In this document: positions 9,341 through 15,153 of the stretch, piece after piece
How the letters are laid out: every line of letters starts with the position of its first letter
Numbering within the stretch: position 1 is the stretch's first letter
Source of the DNA: Candidatus Dadabacteria bacterium
GTDB taxonomy: Bacteria > Desulfobacterota_D > UBA1144 > Nemesobacterales > JADFKM01
Reading direction: 5' to 3'
Length of the DNA: 15,153 nt
Assembly: GCA_022564935.1 (NCBI GenBank)
Contig: JADFKM010000050.1
Location: 1-15,153, forward strand
Position numbers and translations under genes: made by a program
Notes under the pieces: model-generated
Database searches by the model: none
Told to the model about the DNA's origin: nothing
The model's input: the letters and a program-made list of their open reading frames with translations, nothing else

Positions 9341-9736
9341 TTACCTCTTTGAGAACTGCTGCCCACGCCGCGCCTTTCTCTTGCCGTATTTCTTGCTTTC
9401 CACCATTCTGGAGTCCCTTGTGAGAAGTCCGGCGGATTTTAGAGAGCTTTTGTACGATTCATTGGCTTTGAGCAGCGCTCTGGCAATACCGTGGCGAACG
9501 GCGCCCGATTGGCCCGTTAGTCCCCCGCCCGTCACAAAGACCTTTACGTTGTACTTTTCCTTGGAATTTGTGACGTCCAAGGGCTCGAAGGCGTGTAGAG
9601 TCCATGTTTCCCTGTGGAAATAAGATTCTGGAGTTCGGTTGTTTATGGTGATGTTTCCGCTCCCGGGGCTTACCCAAACCCTGGCCACAGATGTCTTTCT
9701 CCTTCCGGTTCCGTAGTAAGATTGCTGTTCAGCCAT
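9341..9736 (-). CDS. rpsI: 30S ribosomal protein S9
   Basis: Small-subunit ribosomal protein whose C-terminal tail reaches the P-site tRNA. The 131 residues begin with [16 protein letters not shown], the family N-terminal motif, with [19 protein letters not shown] in the middle. The C terminus has [28 protein letters not shown]-like conserved sequence ending in the universal FSKR tail. It starts with ATG at 9736, only 3 bases after rplM stops, as is usual for the L13-S9 pair. GGAGG (9755-9751) lies 14 bases before the ATG, rather far, so translation may be coupled to rplM. Confidence 0.97.
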   Translation of the reverse strand: MAEQQSYYGTGRRKTSVARVWVSPGSGNITINNRTPESYFHRETWTLHAFEPLDVTNSKEKYNVKVFVTGGGLTGQSGAVRHGIARALLKANESYKSSLKSAGLLTRDSRMVESKKYGKRKARRGQQFSKR

Positions 9737-9739
9737 GAG

Positions 9740-10174
9740 CTATCGGTTTACCTCCAGTACCTCGGGCATTTGCGCTTTATGGGGGTGGCTCTCGCCGGAG
9801 TAGATTTTGACCCTTTTTATGAGTCGCTTCTGCCATTTATTTTTTGGCAGCATGCCCCAGACGGCTTTTCTCAGGATCTCTTCGGGATTGCGCTCAAGCA
9901 GCTTGCCTGCGGTGATTGACTTGATGCCTCCGGGGTAGCCGGTGTGCCAGTAGTAAGTTTTTTGATTCCACTTGTCCCCGGTAAAGTGCACCTTTTCGGC
10001 GTTCACGACGACTACGCAGTCCCCGATATCGGCATGCGGTGTGAACTGGGGCTTTCCCTTTCCCCTTAATAAATTGGCAATTTTGGTGGCGAGCCTGCCC
10101 ACGGTCTTGCCGTTGGCGTCAATAAGGTACCACTTCTGCGCAAAGTCTTCCGACCTCGCCATAAAGCTCTTCAT
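9740..10174 (-). CDS. rplM: 50S ribosomal protein L13
   Basis: Large-subunit assembly protein, first gene of the rplM-rpsI-ino1 unit. Its 144 residues contain KWYLIDANGKTVGRLAT, the conserved GDCVVVVNAEKVHFTGDKW segment and YYWHTGYPGGIK. They also carry AVWGMLPKN, the family signature, and the end GESHPHKAQMPE. The ATG at 10174 is preceded by only a GGGG-type element. A good promoter lies 30-60 bases upstream. In many bacteria the L13 leader carries autoregulatory structure; here the leader is about 24 bases, which leaves little room for that. Confidence 0.97.
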   Translation of the reverse strand: MKSFMARSEDFAQKWYLIDANGKTVGRLATKIANLLRGKGKPQFTPHADIGDCVVVVNAEKVHFTGDKWNQKTYYWHTGYPGGIKSITAGKLLERNPEEILRKAVWGMLPKNKWQKRLIKRVKIYSGESHPHKAQMPEVLEVNR

Positions 10175-10204
10175 TCGTATACCCCGATTTAAAGTGAAAA
10201 TATT

Positions 10205-10232
10205 ATTTTACCAAACCATGTATTGTTGTCAA
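10205..10232 (-). promoter_or_regulatory. Sigma70-type promoter of rplM-rpsI-ino1
   Basis: On the - strand, a consensus TTGACA (10232-10227) is followed after 16 bases by TAAAAT (10210-10205). Transcription would start near 10198, giving a leader of about 24 bases before the rplM ATG. Confidence 0.72.
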
Positions 10233-10310
10233 GGAAACGTGTGTGCGGATAGGCTGAGGTTTGCAACATTACAACGTGTGACATCGGCGCAAAGAAATTC
10301 CGGGGTCCGG

Positions 10311-10326
10311 GGGCAAAACTTTGCCC
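10311..10326. promoter_or_regulatory. Perfect dyad, possible operator of the uracil-DNA glycosylase gene
   Basis: GGGCAAAACTTTGCCC is two perfect 7-base arms around a 2-base centre. It lies 35 bases before the ATG at 10362, in the divergent gap with rplM. Size and position suit a dimeric repressor. It does not match the LexA boxes I know. No confident promoter for the + gene could be placed next to it. Confidence 0.45.
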
Positions 10327-10361
10327 TCCCCTGTGTTAAGGTAAGTTATTTAATACAAGAC

Positions 10362-11162
10362 ATGAGCGATAAAAAAGATTTAAGAGCGGCTCTTGGGGGT
10401 ATACTGGGCGACCTGAAGACATACATACGGTTCCAGGAATCAATGGGAGTCGATGGGCTTCAAATTAGGGCGGAGGTGAGGGAGCAGCCCGGCGCCAAGC
10501 CGTCGGGTACCGTTGTGAAGGAACAAGCCCCAGTATCTCCGGGTAGCGTTCCTGTTTCCACGCAGCTTGGGATTTTCGACAGGACGGGAAGGTTCTCAAC
10601 CCTCGAAGAAATCAGTGAGGAGATAGGCGACTGCACCCGGTGCAAGCTGTGCGAGGGACGCACGACCATAGTTTTCGGTGAGGGAAGCTCGAAAGCGAGG
10701 ATCGTTTTCGTCGGCGAGGGCCCCGGCGCAGATGAGGACGCGCAGGGAAGACCCTTTGTCGGCAGGGCGGGAAAGCTGCTCACGAAGATAATCGAGGCAA
10801 TGGGTTTTGCCCGCGAGGACGTCTACATATGCAACGTGGTCAAGTGCCGCCCGCCCGGCAACCGCAACCCCGAGTCGGATGAGATCGGCACATGCATGCC
10901 CTTTCTCTTGAGCCAGCTGCAGGTCATTGACCCGGAGATAATTATATGCCTCGGCTCGGTGGCGGCCCATGCGCTGCTTCGCCTCAAAAAGGGCACTAGC
11001 GTCTCTTCGCTCAGGGGGCAGTTCCACGCCTTAGGCCGCTCCAAGGTCGTCGTCACCTACCACACCGCTGCGCTGCTCCGCAACCCGGGGTTCCGCAAGC
11101 CCCTGTGGGAGGATATGAAAATGGCCCTAGCGGAAATTGGGTTGAAGCCTCCGAGGGAGTAG
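10362..11162 (+). CDS. Uracil-DNA glycosylase, family 4 (4Fe-4S)
   Basis: Removes uracil from DNA as the first step of base excision repair. The 266-residue protein has a variable N-terminal stretch of about 85 residues, then the iron-sulfur cysteines at C91, C94 and C97 (CTRCKLC), with more in CNVVKCRPP. GEGPGADED starts at residue 118 (motif A, with the catalytic-loop acidic residues) and continues to QGRPFVGRAG. RPPGNRNP and the C-terminal YHTAALLRNP loop complete the fold. In most family 4 enzymes that loop reads H-P-(S/A); here the proline after His234 is threonine. The ATG at 10362 is chosen because the open frame upstream is antisense to rplM; no strong Shine-Dalgarno is seen. It is divergent from rplM. 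Confidence 0.9.
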   Translation: MSDKKDLRAALGGILGDLKTYIRFQESMGVDGLQIRAEVREQPGAKPSGTVVKEQAPVSPGSVPVSTQLGIFDRTGRFSTLEEISEEIGDCTRCKLCEGRTTIVFGEGSSKARIVFVGEGPGADEDAQGRPFVGRAGKLLTKIIEAMGFAREDVYICNVVKCRPPGNRNPESDEIGTCMPFLLSQLQVIDPEIIICLGSVAAHALLRLKKGTSVSSLRGQFHALGRSKVVVTYHTAALLRNPGFRKPLWEDMKMALAEIGLKPPRE

Positions 11163-11296
11163 GGCCTGGTATGGCTAACTATTCTGCATAGCTTTACAGC
11201 GGTTTATGACTCCCGGAATAAAAGCCTGCACAGTTACGGTTAAACTGCCCAAATTAATTCTGAGCTAGTATTCATATGGTCCGTGTGTAGGCGCTC

Positions 11297-11324
11297 TTGT
11301 TTCGGCTTTACATGAGTGTACAAT
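11297..11324 (+). promoter_or_regulatory. Possible promoter of leuS
   Basis: TTGTTT (11297-11302) and TACAAT (11319-11324) are 16 bases apart; the -10 matches five of six positions. Transcription would begin near 11331, after the TTG at 11329, which supports the ATG at 11365 as the leuS start. The rest of the 200-base gap behind the glycosylase gene shows no T-box, tRNA-like structure or clear terminator. Confidence 0.45.
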
Positions 11325-11364
11325 AAATTTGGAAATTCGATGTGCGGAGGCATGCGGTTTACAA

Positions 11365-13884
11365 ATGCGCTACAACCCCAAAAAGATAGAGCCTAAGTGG
11401 CAGCGGTACTGGGAAGAGAAGGGGACATTCAAAACCACGTGGGATGATTCGAAACCGAAGTACTACGTGCTGGACATGTTCCCATACCCCTCCGGGCAGG
11501 GCCTGCACGTCGGCCATCCCAAGGGCTACGTGGGAAGTGACATCGTGGCCCGCTATAAGCGAATGAGGGGGTTCAACGTGCTGCACCCGATGGGGTGGGA
11601 CGCCTTCGGCCTCCCAGCGGAAAGGCAGGCGAATACAGAGGGCGAGCACCCCGGCGACGTCACGAAGCGCAACATCGAGAAATTCCGCAAGCAGCTTAAG
11701 ATGATAGGCCTCAGCTACGACTGGGACAGGGAACTCTCTACCACTGACCCGGACTACTACCGCTGGACTCAGTGGATTTTCCTTAAGCTGTACGAAAAGG
11801 GGCTTGCCTATCAGGAAGAAGTGGCCGTGAACTGGTGCCCGGCGTTAGGGACGGTGCTCGCCAACGAAGAGGTGAAGGACGGGGTGTACGTGGAGACGGG
11901 CGACCCTGTGGAGAGGCGGCTCATGCGCCAGTGGATGCTGCGAATCACGGCATATGCAGAGCGGCTGCTCGAAGACCTGGAGCTCCTCGACTGGCCCGAG
12001 AGCGTTAAGGAGATGCAGAGGAACTGGATAGGACGCTCCGAGGGGGCGCGCGTAAGGTTCGACGTGAAAGACAGCGACGTCTCATTCGAGGTGTTCACCA
12101 CGAGGCCGGACACCCTTTTCGGCTGCACCTTCTGCGTTATCGCCCCCGAAAACCCCATCGTCGAAAGCATCGTTACCGACGATAGGCGTGAGAAGGTGGA
12201 GAGCTACATTGCCGAGGCGAGCAAGAGACTTGAGCGCGAGCGGCTGGCAGAGAGTGAGCCTAAGACCGGTGTATTTACCGGAGCATACGCCGTATCTCCC
12301 GTGGACGGGAGCCCGGTGCCGATCTGGGTTGCCGACTACGTGCTCATGGGGTACGGCACGGGCGCCATGTTTGCCTGTCCCGCCCACGACGAGCGTGACT
12401 GGGCATTTGCAAAGAGGTTCGGTATTCCGATTGTCGAGGTTGTGAGCGGGGGGAATATCGAAGATGGCGCCTACACAGGTGATGGGCCGCATGTGAACTC
12501 TGACTTTATGGACGGACTCAATACCGACGAGGCAATGTCAAAGGTGATCGAGTGGCTGGAAGAGAAGGGACGCGGCCACTCGGAGGTAAACTACAGGCTC
12601 AGGGACTGGCTCTTCAGCCGCCAGCGCTACTGGGGCGAGCCTATACCGATTGTGTTCCTAGAGGACGGTATGCCTAAAGCAGTGCCTGAGGGCGACCTGC
12701 CCGTCCTGCTTCCCGATATGGAAGACCGCTCGCCCACAGCAGACGGCGGGCCTCCCCTCAGCCGCGCTTCAGAATGGGTTAACACAACCGATGCCGAGAG
12801 CGGCAAGCCCGCCCTCAGGGAGACGAATACAATGCCCCAGTGGGCGGGCTCGTGCTGGTACTATCTCAGGTTCCTCGACCCGAAAAACGTTTCCGAGCCG
12901 TGGGACGGAGATGTGGAGAAAAAGTGGATGCCCGTAGACCTCTACATCGGGGGTACTGAGCACGCCACGCTGCACCTGCTCTATTCCAGGTTCTGGCACA
13001 AGGTGCTCTACGACCTGGGCTGCGTCTCGACAAAAGAGCCTTTCGCCAGGCTCTTCAACCAGGGGATGATACAGGCCCGTAGCTTCCAGGACGCAAGGGG
13101 TAAGTACTACTACCCGCATGAGGTCGAAGAGAGGGACGGGAAATGGGTATCGACTAAAACAGGCGAGCCGCTTGAGACCAGGATCGAGAAGATGAGCAAG
13201 AGCCGATACAACGTCGTCACCCCCGATGAGGTCATAGACGAGTACGGGTCGGACTGCCTCAGGCTGTATGAGATGTTCGTCGGCCCCCTCGAGGACGACG
13301 CCGTGTGGCAGACGGAGAATATTGCCGGCATCAAGAGGTTCCTTGAGCGGTTCTGGAGACTGCTCTATCATGAGGACGCGGAGGGCCTCTCAGAGCCCGG
13401 AGATTTCGAGATTGACGAGGAGCTCGACAGGCTGCTCCACAAGACGGTCAAAAAGGTCACCGACGATATAGAGAACCTCCAGATGAACACCGCTATAAGC
13501 GCGCTTATGATATTCGTCAACGAGGCGACGAAGCGAAAGGTAATTCCACACAAAGTGATAGACGTGATAACGAGGCTGCTTTCCCCCTTCGCCCCCCACA
13601 TAGGGGAGGAGTTCTGGAGGGCGCTCGGACACTCTGAGTCCGTCGCTTTCGCACCCTGGCCGGAATACGACCCGGCGAAGACGGTCGAGGACGTGATAGG
13701 CATCCCCGTGCAGGTGAACGGCAAGCTCCGTCAGGTGATCGAAGTGGCGCGCGGCTCAGGGGAAGATGTCGTGAAAGACGCCGCTATGAGGGACGAGAAG
13801 GTCTCGGGCTACCTCGACGGCGTTACGATCCGCAAGGTCATTTACGTCCCGGACAAGCTGCTTAATTTCGTCGTGAGCAAGTGA
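11365..13884 (+). CDS. leuS: Leucyl-tRNA synthetase
   Basis: Charges tRNA(Leu) with leucine in the cytoplasm. This 839-residue class I synthetase has [16 protein letters not shown] at the start, the standard LeuS opening. The HIGH motif is HVGH at 48-51 and KMSKS is at 609-613. The inserted editing domain (about 220-420) includes TTRPDTLFG at 245-253 and [16 protein letters not shown], so misacylated tRNA proofreading is expected. The leucine-specific and anticodon domains and the C-terminal domain (VNGKLR, ending KLLNFVVSK) are present. The ATG at 11365 fits the family N terminus; GGAGG (11346-11350) is a little far at 14 bases. A TTG at 11329 extends the frame but lies at the predicted transcription start. 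Confidence 0.97.
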   Translation: MRYNPKKIEPKWQRYWEEKGTFKTTWDDSKPKYYVLDMFPYPSGQGLHVGHPKGYVGSDIVARYKRMRGFNVLHPMGWDAFGLPAERQANTEGEHPGDVTKRNIEKFRKQLKMIGLSYDWDRELSTTDPDYYRWTQWIFLKLYEKGLAYQEEVAVNWCPALGTVLANEEVKDGVYVETGDPVERRLMRQWMLRITAYAERLLEDLELLDWPESVKEMQRNWIGRSEGARVRFDVKDSDVSFEVFTTRPDTLFGCTFCVIAPENPIVESIVTDDRREKVESYIAEASKRLERERLAESEPKTGVFTGAYAVSPVDGSPVPIWVADYVLMGYGTGAMFACPAHDERDWAFAKRFGIPIVEVVSGGNIEDGAYTGDGPHVNSDFMDGLNTDEAMSKVIEWLEEKGRGHSEVNYRLRDWLFSRQRYWGEPIPIVFLEDGMPKAVPEGDLPVLLPDMEDRSPTADGGPPLSRASEWVNTTDAESGKPALRETNTMPQWAGSCWYYLRFLDPKNVSEPWDGDVEKKWMPVDLYIGGTEHATLHLLYSRFWHKVLYDLGCVSTKEPFARLFNQGMIQARSFQDARGKYYYPHEVEERDGKWVSTKTGEPLETRIEKMSKSRYNVVTPDEVIDEYGSDCLRLYEMFVGPLEDDAVWQTENIAGIKRFLERFWRLLYHEDAEGLSEPGDFEIDEELDRLLHKTVKKVTDDIENLQMNTAISALMIFVNEATKRKVIPHKVIDVITRLLSPFAPHIGEEFWRALGHSESVAFAPWPEYDPAKTVEDVIGIPVQVNGKLRQVIEVARGSGEDVVKDAAMRDEKVSGYLDGVTIRKVIYVPDKLLNFVVSK

Positions 13885-13921
13885 GCGTCGCTTCCTGTAA
13901 TGCAGGAGGGCTTGACATTTT

Positions 13922-14629
13922 ATGGAACAGCTCAGGATATCGGGAAAGAACCTCGGAGAGCTCGCGCTGCCGGATTTTTGCCCTAGGTGCTTCTGGATCA
14001 AGCAGCGCTGTAAGAGACTGCCCTTCCAGATATTCCCCGGCATATTCAGCTCCATAGATTCCTACTCGAAGAAGATAACTAACTTCCACTTCGTCAGAAA
14101 CTCCGAGATCCCCTCCTGGTTCGCGGAGTTCGGAGACCTCGGAGAGCCAGTGAAAGTCCCCCACCACACGAAGTTCAAGGTGCTAGACGAAGAGACCGGG
14201 GTCTTGCTCACGGGCGCCCCCGACGAGGTTTTCTACAGGCCCGACAGGTCGTATTTCATCGCGGACTATAAGACCGCCAGGTTCACAGGGCATCAGGACA
14301 GCCTCATGCCAATCTACGTTGTGCAGCTAAATGCCTATGCGTATATCGCTGAGCGCTGCGGCATGGGCCCGGTGAGCGGCCTGGGCCTCGTGTACTACGA
14401 GCCAAACACCGACGTGACGCTCTCGACCATAGACTCCGTTGTCATGGACCACGGCTTTTCCATGAGCTTCTCAGGGAAGCTGCTGCCCATAGACCTGGAC
14501 ACCGCTATGGTGCCCCCGCTCCTTCGCAGGGTGAGGGAGATAGCGGGCATGTCCGAAGCCCCCGAAGGCGCCCATGGGTGCAGGGACTGCGAGGCCATTG
14601 GGGAGTTGATTAGGGTTGTTGAGGGGTAG
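13922..14629 (+). CDS. Cas4/RecB-like PD-(D/E)XK nuclease with probable Fe-S cysteines
   Basis: A predicted DNA exonuclease or nickase of the PD-(D/E)XK (RecB/Cas4) superfamily, 235 residues. The core is complete: GAPDEV with D101, ADYKT with D115 and K117, and the QLNAY motif with Q135 and Y139. The ends carry paired cysteines, CPRC (C20, C23) and CRDC (C220, C223). In Cas4 and AddB-type nucleases such cysteines hold a 4Fe-4S cluster; Cas4 itself usually has one N-terminal and three C-terminal cysteines, so the two-plus-two arrangement differs. No cas gene or CRISPR array is in view. It starts with ATG at 13922, with AGGAGGG at 13904-13910, 37 bases after leuS and probably co-transcribed with it. 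The process it serves is unknown; repair is the plain guess. Confidence 0.82.
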   Translation: MEQLRISGKNLGELALPDFCPRCFWIKQRCKRLPFQIFPGIFSSIDSYSKKITNFHFVRNSEIPSWFAEFGDLGEPVKVPHHTKFKVLDEETGVLLTGAPDEVFYRPDRSYFIADYKTARFTGHQDSLMPIYVVQLNAYAYIAERCGMGPVSGLGLVYYEPNTDVTLSTIDSVVMDHGFSMSFSGKLLPIDLDTAMVPPLLRRVREIAGMSEAPEGAHGCRDCEAIGELIRVVEG

Positions 14630-14668
14630 GGTGGATAGGCTTTTCTTAGTAATGCTTCTGTTCAAAAG

Positions 14669-14678
14669 GGATAAATGC
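14669..14678 (+). repeat. Direct repeat copy 1 flanking the PEBP promoter
   Basis: GGATAAATGC occurs here and again at 14749-14758, 80 bases apart. One copy lies before and one after the promoter at 14698-14727, and both are followed by a TAG/AAG-ending AT-rich stretch. They might be paired operator half-sites, but a 10-base repeat can also be chance. Confidence 0.35.
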
Positions 14679-14697
14679 CTAAGGGACAATAAACGTT

Positions 14698-14727
14698 TTG
14701 ACATTCCCTATATCATTGTGAGATAAT
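14698..14727 (+). promoter_or_regulatory. Strong extended -10 sigma70-type promoter
   Basis: A consensus TTGACA (14698-14703) and GATAAT (14722-14727) are 18 bases apart, with an upstream TG at 14719-14720 forming an extended -10. The predicted start is near 14734, giving a leader of about 48 bases to the TTG at 14783. It is the best-looking promoter in the window and drives the PEBP gene. Confidence 0.75.
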
Positions 14728-14748
14728 GGTGGTATAAAAGGGGTTGTT

Positions 14749-14758
14749 GGATAAATGC
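14749..14758 (+). repeat. Direct repeat copy 2 flanking the PEBP promoter
   Basis: Second copy of GGATAAATGC, downstream of the predicted transcription start and inside the leader of the PEBP gene, paired with 14669-14678. Confidence 0.35.
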
Positions 14759-14782
14759 GTTAGAAAAGTTGGGGTAAGTGTT

Positions 14783-15153
14783 TTGTTAAGGCGTCGGAAT
14801 AGATTCCGAGTATTTTTAATCTCATTATTGCTGTCGTTTTGCTTCGGAGCCGCAAGCTCCCGGAGTCATGAAGCTGAAGGAGGGAAGGGTATGAGTATAA
14901 ACGTAACGAGCGCCGCCTTCGAAGAGGGCGGCATGATTCCCAGGCAGTACAGCTGCGACGGGGCGGACATCTCCCCTCCCCTCGCGTGGTCGGGTGTGCC
15001 GGAGGGCACGAAGAGCATCGCCCTAATATGCGACGACCCCGACGCGCCGGTGGGGGTATGGGTGCACTGGGTGCTGTACAATCTCCCCCCTGACACTACG
15101 GGGCTTCCTGAAGGCGTGCCATCCCAAAAGACGCTCTCAAGCGGGGCAATCCA
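14783..15153 (+). CDS. YbhB/YbcL family PEBP (Raf kinase inhibitor-like) protein, 3' end outside window
   Basis: A phosphatidylethanolamine-binding-protein-fold protein; E. coli has a cytosolic (YbhB) and a periplasmic (YbcL) member, and the ligand is unsettled. Family sequence includes IPRQYSCDGADISPPLAW (the D-G-x-D-x-S-P-P-L motif), SIALICDDPDAP and VHWVLYNLPP. The conserved domain begins just after the ATG at 14891. The frame stays open upstream to the TTG at 14783, with GGGGTAAG just before it. The added 36 codons encode an arginine-rich n-region, a hydrophobic core VFLISLLLSF and a GAAS-type cleavage site, that is, a sec signal peptide. The -1 position before its cysteine is Phe, so it is not a good lipobox. 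Both starts are well supported, so exported and cytosolic forms are possible. The gene runs off the right edge. Confidence 0.72.
   Translation, partial: MLRRRNRFRVFLISLLLSFCFGAASSRSHEAEGGKGMSINVTSAAFEEGGMIPRQYSCDGADISPPLAWSGVPEGTKSIALICDDPDAPVGVWVHWVLYNLPPDTTGLPEGVPSQKTLSSGAI
14877..14883 (+). promoter_or_regulatory. Internal Shine-Dalgarno before ATG 14891 of the PEBP gene
   Basis: AAGGAGG lies 7 bases before the ATG at 14891, near ideal. In the longer frame the same bases encode part of an E-G-G-K-G linker between signal peptide and domain. It decides, or adds, the shorter cytosolic form. Confidence 0.65.

Noticed and set aside
9334-9366. ATG at 9366 as the start of ino1
   Set aside because: It overlaps the conserved rpsI tail by 26 bases, whereas the TTG at 9333 has AAGAGGT at good spacing and abuts rpsI.
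9972-10361. 130-codon upstream extension of the glycosylase frame
   Set aside because: It runs antisense through rplM and its promoter; the extra residues have no family similarity.
11171-11191. Mini-frame of six codons as a leader peptide for leuS
   Set aside because: It has no Leu codons, no ribosome site, and no attenuator hairpin follows; it also lies before the likely leuS promoter.
12769-13371. 200-codon - strand frame inside leuS
   Set aside because: It is antisense to the catalytic region of leuS, with KMSKS in the real frame; no independent evidence.

Overview
The window looks like chromosomal core sequence from a Gram-negative bacterium. It carries a split F-type ATP synthase operon with two b-type stalk genes, ribosomal protein genes, a bacterial LeuS and sec-type signal peptides. 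The order b'-b-delta-alpha-gamma-beta-epsilon, without the a and c subunit genes, is typical of deltaproteobacteria (Desulfobacterota) such as Geobacter and of some neighbouring phyla. I place it there only loosely. I see no insertion sequence, prophage, CRISPR array, tRNA or rRNA.

Positions 1-6776 (+ strand) hold one compact gene train. It starts with the 3' part of a CPA2/NapA-like sodium(potassium)/proton antiporter, followed after 14 bases by atpF', atpF, atpH, atpA, atpG, atpD and atpC. Gaps are short or negative, so co-transcription is likely. Six of the seven atp genes appear to start with GTG or TTG. The encoded parts are the F1 head, central stalk and peripheral stalk; the membrane rotor (c) and a subunit must lie elsewhere.

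Positions 6777-7971 are a looser stretch. It has a GIY-YIG (Uri/DUF123) protein on +, then a small basic protein of unknown function on -, convergent across a possible hairpin, then 255 bp without a gene. Positions 7972-10174 (- strand) hold rplM-rpsI followed 7 bases later by an inositol-3-phosphate synthase gene, driven by a recognisable sigma70-type promoter upstream of rplM. Reading divergently (+) from 10362 is a family 4 uracil-DNA glycosylase with a perfect 16-bp palindrome in front of its start.

Positions 11163-15153 (+) hold leuS, a Cas4/RecB-like PD-(D/E)XK nuclease with four paired cysteines, a strong extended -10 promoter, and the 5' part of a PEBP (YbhB/YbcL) gene. That last gene shows the most interesting signal. 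It has a distal TTG start that adds a signal peptide and an internal ATG start with a near-perfect Shine-Dalgarno sequence, so it may make both an exported and a cytosolic form.

No obvious new multi-gene system is present. The items most worth a second look are the dual-start PEBP gene, the antiporter joined to the ATP synthase operon, the inositol gene in a ribosomal protein operon, and the unknown 100-residue protein.
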